DNA from: Planctomycetaceae bacterium | GTDB lineage: Bacteria > Planctomycetota > Planctomycetia > Pirellulales > Pirellulaceae | Direction: 5' to 3' | NCBI GenBank assembly: GCA_012965455.1 | Contig: DTSG01000433.1 | Span: 1-8,711 of the forward strand | DNA length: 8,711 bases | Part shown: positions 1 to 7,300 of the stretch, in pieces | How the letters are laid out: the number at the start of each line of letters is the position of its first letter | How positions within the stretch are numbered: the first letter of the stretch is position 1 | The notes under the pieces: generated by a model | What the model saw: only the letters and a program-made list of their open reading frames with translations | Told to the model about the DNA's origin: nothing | The model's database searches: none | Translations under genes and position numbers: made by a program

Positions 1-60
1 AATACCTAGATTACGATAAATCGTCGCATAGACTTCTTTGAAAGTCACCGGTCGATCCAC
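1..60 (-). other. Out-of-frame continuation of DUF1501 A
   Basis: Reading the minus strand from base 60 to base 1 gives 20 codons with no stop, beginning VDRPVTFKEVYATIY. This matches the stretch IDRPVTFAEITATLYHQIGF of paralog B (residues 405-424) directly after the point where gene A's main frame stops. The two frames differ as if one base were missing: the minus strand reads gga gag ccg tgg, while gga gag gcc gtg gat would keep homology in frame. The rest of the C-terminus lies beyond the window. This is therefore the end of gene A and not a separate gene. Confidence 0.85.
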
Positions 61-1256
61 GGCTCTCCTGCTTGACGATCTGTCGCACCAAGCACCTGCC
101 CGGTTCGCATACCACCACCGGCGAGCAATGCGCAGGAAACTCGCGGCCAATGATCACGACCGCCCTTGTCGTTGATTTTCGGCGTTCTACCAAACTCGCC
201 CCAAGCGACTACGGTGACGTCATCAGACATGCCGCGGTCATGTAAGTCTTGCACCAAAGCAGATATGCCTTGATCAAATACCGGCAACTCTTGTCGAGCA
301 TTGTCAAAATTACCACCGTGCCAATCCCAGAAACTGTAGTTCACCGTTACCACACGAACACCCGCTTCGACTAACCGCCGCGCTATCAGGAAATTCTGAG
401 GCACTCGTGGAGCTCCGTCACCCTTAGGCTTGGTCGCATCATCACTGCCATATCGCTCAACTAATTTAGGATCTTCCGACGAAACATCTAACGCATTAAA
501 CAAATCTGCCGATGTCAAAATTCCCATCGCTCGTCGTGAAAAAGCATCCATCCCCTGCATCTGTCCGCTACTGTCCCACTGCCGACGGAAACGGTCAAAG
601 GCTGTCAGCAATCCGCGTCGGTCACCCAGACGCTCAGTCGTGATCCCGTTAAGTGTCAAATCTCCCTTGCCAGGGCCGCTTGGTCTAAAGCTACTATGCC
701 CCAAGCCCAAAAATCCTGCCTTGGGTTTATTGTAAGGCGTGTGTTGAGTGGTATAGCACAGGCTTACAAAGGGAGGCACTCCCTCATGAACTGGGCCTTT
801 GAAATGAGAAGCTACGCTGCCGACGTGAGGCCAACCGCCCGCAGGTTCGTTGTTGGGGCGATTGCCAGTAAAACACTGGAACCCAGTATGTCCACTTTGG
901 CAATCAGACATCGTACGAATCGGTACCAACTTGTCCATCATACCTGCCATCTTCGGCATCAATTCACAGATTTCGATACCGGGCACATTGGTTTTGATAG
1001 GATTTAATTCGCCTCGCACTTCACTCGGTGCGTCAGGCTTCAAATCGTACATGTCTTGATGCGGCGGTCCACCACAACAATAAATCATGATGACTGCTTT
1101 GTGAGAATTAGTAACACCGGCAGCCGCTTCTTGTCGAAAGAGATCTCCCAGCCCTAATCCAGCAGCGCCCAATGAGCCAATTTGAAGAAAAGAACGCCGG
1201 TTAACGGCATCGCAATACGTAGAGCTTTTGGATTGGCGATCAAAGATATTCAGCAT
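45..1256 (-). CDS. DUF1501 family exported protein A, frameshifted near its 3' end
   Basis: This is a DUF1501 (PF07394) protein, a family abundant in planctomycetes and placed in the alkaline phosphatase/sulfatase-like superfamily; its substrate is not known. The 403-residue frame starts with a twin-arginine-like leader (NRRSFLQIG, residues 19-27) followed by a Gly/Ala-rich hydrophobic stretch, so export is likely. Family blocks seen in order are GGPPHQDMYDLKPDAP (62-77), SGHTGFQCFTG (121-131), DWHGGNF (311-317), GEFGRTP (353-359) and GRDHWP (366-371). Their His and Asp residues are candidate metal ligands. Relative to paralog B, His126 is Phe here. The frame ends at a TGA right after WIDR, about 46-50 residues short of B, and the missing homology continues in another frame to the window edge, so the gene carries a frameshift. 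It lies 72 bases downstream of gene B on the same strand and is probably cotranscribed. The Shine-Dalgarno match before the ATG is weak. Family assignment is secure; whether the protein is functional is not. Confidence 0.9.
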   Translation of the reverse strand: MLNIFDRQSKSSTYCDAVNRRSFLQIGSLGAAGLGLGDLFRQEAAAGVTNSHKAVIMIYCCGGPPHQDMYDLKPDAPSEVRGELNPIKTNVPGIEICELMPKMAGMMDKLVPIRTMSDCQSGHTGFQCFTGNRPNNEPAGGWPHVGSVASHFKGPVHEGVPPFVSLCYTTQHTPYNKPKAGFLGLGHSSFRPSGPGKGDLTLNGITTERLGDRRGLLTAFDRFRRQWDSSGQMQGMDAFSRRAMGILTSADLFNALDVSSEDPKLVERYGSDDATKPKGDGAPRVPQNFLIARRLVEAGVRVVTVNYSFWDWHGGNFDNARQELPVFDQGISALVQDLHDRGMSDDVTVVAWGEFGRTPKINDKGGRDHWPRVSCALLAGGGMRTGQVLGATDRQAGEPWIDR

Positions 1257-1262
1257 GAAATA

Positions 1263-1284
1263 CTCAGATTTCTCTCAGATTTCT
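1263..1284. repeat. Perfect 11-bp tandem duplication in the leader of DUF1501 A
   Basis: CTCAGATTTCT occurs twice with no spacer (1263-1273 and 1274-1284). On the transcribed minus strand it reads AGAAATCTGAG twice and ends six bases before the ATG of DUF1501 A. The duplication places a GAGAGA purine stretch at the junction, about 15 bases from the start, which is too far for a standard ribosome-binding site. It may be a simple replication-slippage duplication. Confidence 0.8.
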
Positions 1285-1328
1285 ACGTTGTTTGTTACCC
1301 ACTGCAAATTAACGCCACGACAACACCG

Positions 1329-2690
1329 CTAAACTAATTCAACCATCGGTTTAGCATTAGGATCGACTGGATAATAAGGTCGACCACGTAAATCAAATTC
1401 ACGGATCGCACGTAAATTAAATCCGATTTGATGATACAGCGTGGCAGTGATTTCTGCGAACGTAACAGGGCGATCAATCGCGTGTTCACCTAACCGATTC
1501 GTTTCGCCAATCACTTGCCCATGGTTCATTCCTCCTCCAGCCAACAGAGCTGTGGAAACATTCGGCCAGTGGTCACGACCTGCGTTGGCATTGATCTTGG
1601 GCGTCCGTCCAAATTCACCCCACACCACAACACTCACATCTCGGTCCATACCGCGATCATGCAAATCTTGTACTAACGAACTCACCGCTGCGTCCAGCAT
1701 GGGCATATCTTCACGGCCGCGCTTAAAGTTTCCGCCGTGCCAATCCCAGCGACTGAAGTTCAACGATACGCACCGCGCACCTGCTTCGACTAAGCGTCGC
1801 GCGATCAAGAAATTCTCGGTCATCTTCGGTGCGCCGTCCGCTCGGAAGGTAGGATCTCCCTTACCATAGCGAGCCAAAGTCTCGTCACTTTCTTTGGTAA
1901 TGTCCATCGCATCAACCAACCGTGACGATGTTAAAATCCCAACCGCTTGTTTGGTAAATGCATCCATCCCGACCATCGATCCGGTCGTATCAACAGTGCG
2001 TTTAATACCGTCAATCGAGTTCAGCAATGCATTGCGATCTTGTAAGCGGTCTAATGTGATGCCCTGCAACACCATGTTCTCTGTCTTGTTTGTTTCGCCT
2101 TTTCCACCGACAAGTCGAAATGGAGCGTGTGCTAAACCCAAAAATCCACCGTTACCAGGATCACCCCATGGCCCATGACCTGTTTTATAGAACAAGCTAC
2201 AGTGCGCTGGCACGCTTTGATTGACCGGTCCCTGAACTTTTGAGATCCAAGCACCTTGCGAAGGCCAACCTCCGGCAGGAGCATTATTTGGTCCGAATCC
2301 CGTGACTGCCTGATGGGCTGCATGCCCGCCATTTGCACCAACAATCGACCGAACAACGGTGAACTTATCCATCATTGCCGCGATCTTCGGGAACAACTCA
2401 CCAATTTGGATACCCGGCACGTTGGTCGCTATTGGCTTGAACTCGCCACGAATTTCCGCTGGTGCGTCAGGTTTGATATCCCACATATCTTGATGGGGTG
2501 GACCACCTGGCAAGAAAACGTTGATAATTGCTTTATGGCTACGACCTCTACCGAGTTGCGATTCGGCACGCAGCAAATCTGGAAGAGCTAGCCCTCCCAT
2601 TGCCAAAGAGCCGATCGTCAAGAAGTCTCGACGACTATGACCATCACAGAATTTTTCGCCTCTTCCTTTACGGCCCAAAATTGAAAACAT
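1329..2690 (-). CDS. DUF1501 family exported protein B
   Basis: This is a full-length DUF1501 (PF07394) protein of 453 residues, a usual length for the family. The N-terminus has a twin-arginine motif (SRRDFLTIG, 19-27) followed by a hydrophobic segment ending near LPDLLRAES, so Tat-dependent export is likely. Conserved blocks are GGPPHQDMWDIKPDAP (62-77), GGHAAHQAVTG (121-131), DWHGGNF (316-322), GEFGRTPKIN (358-367) and GRDHWP (371-376), then DRPVTF and a YHQIGF block before the C-terminus. The His and Asp residues in these blocks would fit a metal-dependent hydrolase-like fold, but no reaction can be assigned. The ATG is preceded by AGGAAG at a six-base spacing, which supports this start. 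It is the paralog and upstream neighbour of DUF1501 A and is probably the first gene of that unit. In planctomycetes such genes commonly follow DUF1549/DUF1553 cytochrome-like genes, but none lies upstream here. Confidence 0.93.
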   Translation of the reverse strand: MFSILGRKGRGEKFCDGHSRRDFLTIGSLAMGGLALPDLLRAESQLGRGRSHKAIINVFLPGGPPHQDMWDIKPDAPAEIRGEFKPIATNVPGIQIGELFPKIAAMMDKFTVVRSIVGANGGHAAHQAVTGFGPNNAPAGGWPSQGAWISKVQGPVNQSVPAHCSLFYKTGHGPWGDPGNGGFLGLAHAPFRLVGGKGETNKTENMVLQGITLDRLQDRNALLNSIDGIKRTVDTTGSMVGMDAFTKQAVGILTSSRLVDAMDITKESDETLARYGKGDPTFRADGAPKMTENFLIARRLVEAGARCVSLNFSRWDWHGGNFKRGREDMPMLDAAVSSLVQDLHDRGMDRDVSVVVWGEFGRTPKINANAGRDHWPNVSTALLAGGGMNHGQVIGETNRLGEHAIDRPVTFAEITATLYHQIGFNLRAIREFDLRGRPYYPVDPNAKPMVELV

Positions 2691-3053
2691 GATATTCTTC
2701 CTGTTTTACAGTTTTCTGACTTTACTCTGTGGTACTAGGCAACTTTATAGATGCGCTGGTGGGACAAGGCGTAAACCTTGAAGTAGGTGGGGCAACAATG
2801 AGATCCATCACACTATCTATAGTAATAATATCATATTTGCCGCGTTCGTCCAATAAATGCTTTTAAGCCTAATCCACAGTAATCATCGACCAACATTTTC
2901 CGTTCGCATAATGGAACACAAGAATTAGCCTGTCATACTAGCAATCGGAGACGAAAAACCCGTGAAAACCGGAGCCGAGCCGATAAAAATTATTTTTCTT
3001 CATTGCCCCCCAACGGCACTAGAATATGAGATCTTGGCGCTTATCAGCGGCCA
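2691..3053. other. Intergenic region between the acyltransferase and DUF1501 B
   Basis: These 363 bases hold no convincing gene. Directly after the acyltransferase stop is a hairpin (3035-3053, minus strand) with a seven-pair stem and one bulged G but no T-run, so it is not a standard intrinsic terminator. Further on, a short GC stem precedes five Ts on the minus strand (2954-2973), a weak terminator candidate. A small inverted repeat CAAGG/CCTTG with a six-base loop sits at 2765-2780. The candidate DUF1501 promoter is at 2825-2853. A 22-codon plus-strand frame (2798-2866) is treated as unproven. Confidence 0.5.
2825..2853 (-). promoter_or_regulatory. Candidate sigma-70-like promoter for the DUF1501 pair
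   Basis: The minus strand reads TTGGAC (2848-2853), a 17-base spacer, then TATTAT (2825-2830), upstream of DUF1501 B. Transcription would start near 2818 and give a leader of about 128 bases. The surrounding sequence is AT-rich. The match to the consensus is reasonable but was found by eye, and planctomycete promoters are poorly defined. Confidence 0.35.
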
Positions 3054-4184
3054 TCAATCGTTGAATTTTTTGTCGTAGATTCGGTAGGTTTTATCGACGA
3101 TGCCACCACCTCGTTTGATCGACGCATAAGATAGATGGTTACTTTCAAGTACCCATGACAACTCAATGTGTTTCATGCCCCATTCTTGATAGTCTTTTTC
3201 CAGACCAGACAACAACACGACACCCAGTCCCCACATCTGATATTCGGGCAACACATTAGCGCTCAGCAACCGCATCTTTTTGATTCCACGCCGTTTCGTC
3301 AACAACTTGATGAACCCAAACGGAAACAACTTGCCGTCAATCTCTTTGATGATATCGTTGTAATCCAGCAGCGCCACACAAGCCCCGATCACCTTGCCTT
3401 CGACTTCCGCAAAACAAGTCAACTCAGGAACCAACAAATGTTTGAGTCCCTTGGCCATGTGCTTCAACTCCGCGCCACTGAGCGGGTTAAAGCCCCAAGT
3501 TCCGGGTAACGATTTATTGTAGATATCAAGAAACGTATGTACTTCTTCGTCAAAGCGAGTCTTGTCTAATTTACGCAATTTCAAATTGAATTTTTTCTTC
3601 GCAATATCAATCACTCTGTAAACCTTCGGGTCTAGGCGATCAACAATGTCCGTCGGTGCATAGAATGCAACTAGGTCTTCAACTTTTTCAAATCCGTAAT
3701 CTTCTACCAAATCTTCGTAATAGGGACGATTGTAGGTCATCATAAAGCAGGGGGGCGAATGCCAGCCATCCACCAATAAACCTGCTTCATAGTTCAGGCT
3801 CGGACTCACCGGCCCTCGGATCCAATGAATATCACGCTCAGCTAACCAATTTCGCGCCGTGTCGAACAACCCAGTGGAAACTTCACGATCGTTGATGCTT
3901 TCGAACAAACCAAAGAAGCCTAAATTCTCTTTGTGTCGTCGAATGTGTTCGTGGTTCACAACTGCTTGGATGCGACCAACCGGCTCACCATCACGTAACG
4001 CAATAAACGTTTGCGTATCATTCGCCTCATGAAATGGGTGTTTAACAAATCCCGCTCGCTCCTTGAGATCCATGATCAATGGCGGAACCCACATATCATC
4101 ACCTTGATAGATTTTCCAAGGCAGTCTGATGAATTGTTTTTTCTCGCGACGAGTTTCAACAGGTTTGATGACTAGTTCAGGCAT
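3054..4184 (-). CDS. YghO-like GNAT-fold acyltransferase
   Basis: This 376-residue protein resembles the YghO-like branch of the GNAT N-acyltransferase superfamily. It begins with the typical FIRLPWKIYQGDDMWVPPL block (18-36), followed by DGEPVGRIQAVVNH (65-78), FFGLFE (90-95), RGPVSPSLNYEAGLLVDGW (123-141) and a PPCFMMTYNRPYY stretch (144-156). The C-terminal half carries an acyl-CoA-binding type motif QxxGxG (Q316, G319, G321) and ends with ELSWVLESNH (341-350) and TYRIYDKKF (366-374), all typical of this family. It has no signal peptide or membrane segment, so it should be cytoplasmic. It would transfer an acyl group from CoA or acyl carrier protein, but the acceptor is unknown. The ATG at 4184 lacks a clear Shine-Dalgarno sequence. 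It follows the MMPL transporter by 123 bases on the same strand, but a terminator-like hairpin separates them, so linkage by readthrough or a separate promoter are both possible. Family confidence is high; the specific role is open. Confidence 0.88.
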   Translation of the reverse strand: MPELVIKPVETRREKKQFIRLPWKIYQGDDMWVPPLIMDLKERAGFVKHPFHEANDTQTFIALRDGEPVGRIQAVVNHEHIRRHKENLGFFGLFESINDREVSTGLFDTARNWLAERDIHWIRGPVSPSLNYEAGLLVDGWHSPPCFMMTYNRPYYEDLVEDYGFEKVEDLVAFYAPTDIVDRLDPKVYRVIDIAKKKFNLKLRKLDKTRFDEEVHTFLDIYNKSLPGTWGFNPLSGAELKHMAKGLKHLLVPELTCFAEVEGKVIGACVALLDYNDIIKEIDGKLFPFGFIKLLTKRRGIKKMRLLSANVLPEYQMWGLGVVLLSGLEKDYQEWGMKHIELSWVLESNHLSYASIKRGGGIVDKTYRIYDKKFND

Positions 4185-4198
4185 ATTTTGAGTTTAAC

Positions 4199-4225
4199 AA
4201 AAAAAACAACGTGCATGTGGATGCA
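4199..4225 (-). promoter_or_regulatory. Hairpin plus eight-T run in the acyltransferase leader
   Basis: On the minus strand TGCAT-CCAC-ATGCA forms a five-pair stem with a four-base loop (4212-4225). Five bases later comes a run of eight Ts (4199-4206), ending 14 bases before the acyltransferase ATG. It could be a second terminator, an attenuator or chance; the stem is short and AT-containing. Confidence 0.3.
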
Positions 4226-4259
4226 ACTATTTGTGGCTGCTGTATATCCCAATTCACCG

Positions 4260-4292
4260 AAAACAAAAAGCAGCAAGACGCCATCGGTCTGC
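4260..4292 (-). terminator. Probable intrinsic terminator of the MMPL transporter gene
   Basis: About 15 bases after the transporter TAG, the minus strand reads GCAGAC, a seven-base loop, then GTCTTGC, giving a six-pair stem with one bulged T (4273-4292). It is followed by TGC and TTTTTGTTTT (4260-4269). Position and T-tract fit a Rho-independent terminator, though the stem is not strong. Confidence 0.55.
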
Positions 4293-4307
4293 AATGCTAC
4301 GTTGACG

Positions 4308-7300
4308 CTACAACTTGTGGCCTTTGTCATGCCGCAGAATACGATCTAGCTCAGAATCAGATTTAAGGTGACCGTGCGGACCACCAACGTTGGTGCCTTC
4401 GACGGTCGCGCCACTGGACGCTTCGCCAATACCTTCAACAGCAACGCTTCCGTTGCGGTTATTCTTTTTGACGATTTTATTAGCCGAAAAATACTTTCCG
4501 AGCGGACTACTTAAAATAGCTGGTAGAAATATTAAGTCGCCGATCAATGCCGCAGCTAACAAGGTCAGCATCAGGACACCAAATCGTTGGGTTGGCGTGA
4601 ATGAACTTAAAGCAAAAATACTCAAGCCCAGCCCACCAATAAGCGTCGTCTGAGTCATCGCAGCGGCACAACGTTCATAGGATAGACGCAATGCACCCTT
4701 GCGATCCAATCCATTGTTGAGCCCCTTGCGGAACCAAGTCAAGAAGTGAACTGTGTCGTCGACAGCCACACCCATAGCGACACTCGCTGTCATCATCGAA
4801 CCGATGTCGAGTGCAACGCCCATATGCCCCATCAAACCAAACACCAAAATGACTGGGAATACATTAGGAATCATTGAAACCATACCACCACGAATATTTG
4901 TGAAGTTGTTCCAAGCCAATCTTCCATTTCGCAACAACAAAACCATCACGACTGCAATCATCACGAATGCCAAGCCAATACTATTAATCAAACTACTAAG
5001 TAATTCAGTTTGAGCTTTGTATACAATCGGCACGACTCCGGTGTAGACCATGTCAAAATTGCTAGTCGCGTGGGTAACGGTCTGCCCACCGCCAAGTACC
5101 GCAGCGACACCGTTTTGCTCAAAGCCCGTTAGATCGATAAACTTTTTGGAAAACTTGGCGTACTTCAATTTGTCAAATACCGCATGGTCACGCAAACAAA
5201 TTACATACTCATAACCCGCAAATCGTTTCTGCAGATCCTCGTCGGACATATCGGTAAGCATCTTCGCTGTCTGCTCATCATTGGGATCTAGCCACCACAA
5301 TTGATTCGGATGTCGGGGATGGTTATTCAACCCTTTGACGAGCAGCAAATCGTTGATGACTCGAGCGAACAGTGTCACATGGTCCACTGCTGCGACTTCT
5401 TGGTCAGCATCACCAGTCGCCTCTGGAATGATACTGCTGGTTGGATTCGCACCTAAAATTAGCACTTTGTTCTGATCAAAAAATACATTCTCTTGATTGT
5501 ATACATCCGACCCAGCACCGCGATCCGTTTCGAATTCATGTAGCAAATAATTCCGCAATGCATAGGCTTGCTCAATCGGCTCCACAACCTTTTTCAGGCT
5601 ATCAATGAACCCACCGTAATTAACATCGTTAAGTGCACCAAGTCGGAGACTGATTCGCCACAACTCATCACCGGTCGACGCTTCATAGGCCAGATAATCT
5701 TCGTCCTGTAATCGTTGTAAATTTTGTTCTAATAATGAATTGGTAGTAGACCGTGTCGTCCTAGCACTTGCCCGAGGCAATTCCGGAGCAAACGTCGTGG
5801 CCGACATACCTTGACCAATAACCTGTTGCCCAGCGTCTCCGAATACTTCCTCTACGGCTTTTTGAATGTGCCGCACCAACTCTAAACGCTCAAGCATCGT
5901 TAACTGATATTTTTGCAAGTTGCGCTCAGCAATATTTTTTGGTGGAATTGCCAGACGTTGTTCACGTGATGGCAGAATCGCCTGTGGTTTAACTTGCACC
6001 ACCATTTCCATCGGTGTCAATTTGCCGAAGTTTTCCTCAAGCCACTCGTAGTCACGAATAATCTTCGCTTCGTCATCAAACAACTTAAGCAGTTGCACCG
6101 ATGTTTCAACTCGAGTCAAACCCCACACTGAAAAGCTCAATAGCAGAAAACCTATTCCGAGGACCACTTTGTAGTGACCCATTACCAAGTTTCCAGTTGC
6201 CACCCAGAAGCGAGTAAGCCAGCTATCGTTTGGATTATCGATTTGCGTATTTGACGAATCTTTCGATTTCTTAAATTGTGGAACCCACAGTTTCAAGGCG
6301 GCGGGCAAATATGTAAACAACAAGACTAGTGTCGCTAAGACGCCAAGTCCTGAGTACAAACCAAAGTTCTTAATTGGCGTTAAATTACTGATATATAGGG
6401 AAAACAAGCCCAGCGCGGTCGTTACCGAGGCAATCGTACATGGCCACCAACCGTAACTCAACGCCCGTTCACTGGCACCCTCTTCACCGTGTTCATGCAC
6501 CGCATCGCGATAATAATTGACAATATGAACCGCGCCTGAAATCCCCAACACATAGACCAACGTCGGCATCGACAACAGAATCGAATCTACGATACCGCCG
6601 CTGTAACCGACAATAGCCATGCTCATGATGGCGCTGGAACCACCCACAAAGAAAACCATAAAGGTGACCTTCATGCTGCGGAATGTCAGGTAAGCCAATA
6701 CAATACCAAGCAAAAGCGAAATACCAACTAGACGTCCAAGCGTGATTTGGCCTTCTTCGTCAATGGCCGCATTATCAACTGGCGGTCCACCTAAACGTAA
6801 GACCCTGCCTTCCAGCTTGACTTCTTGTGCCCAGGGTGCCATCGACGGTCGAGGCGGAGGAATGACATCAGATTCAGCAGCCAAGGCCACCAATGTCCCG
6901 CGCGGCTGCCCTTGAATCCCTCGTCCCAAAATGCGTTTGAGATTGGCTTCGCCGAGATCACTCAGCGTCGCAATAATACACGTTTGTCGTGCGGGCGGCG
7001 TAACATCAATCTCATCAAACCACTGATACCACAAAGCAGCTCGTTCACTAGGCGTCGCTGCAATCAACAGCGATTCATCCCCAGCGTATTGCTCCACGAC
7101 CACCTTGCTGCGGAACTCACTAAGTTTCACAACCCAGTTCTCTGGAAACCCAGAGATTATTTCCTTACCTAAGAAATCGCCTAGAGCCTTTTCGGTCCAA
7201 GTGAACCCAGCCGGATTAGCCGGGGCAAACAAAGTGCCGGTGAGTCGATTAAAAGCAATTAATTCGGCCACTCTAGTACGGTCTGCCTCTGACAGATTTT

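Noticed and set aside
45..66. Programmed -1 ribosomal frameshifting in DUF1501 A
   Set aside because: No X-XXY-YYZ slippery heptamer was seen at the frame change, and a single missing G explains the shift more simply.
430..1059. Open frames on the plus strand opposite DUF1501 A (430-735, 696-1007, 850-1059)
   Set aside because: They lie fully within the coding region of DUF1501 A on the other strand, overlap one another and show no recognisable protein family.
1441..2591. Open frames overlapping DUF1501 B on both strands
   Set aside because: DUF1501 B is a clear full-length family member; the overlapping frames have unstructured compositions with no motifs and are shadows.
2765..2780. CAAGG/CCTTG inverted repeat as an operator
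   Set aside because: Five-pair inverted repeats are expected by chance in a gap of this size, and it has no second copy nearby.
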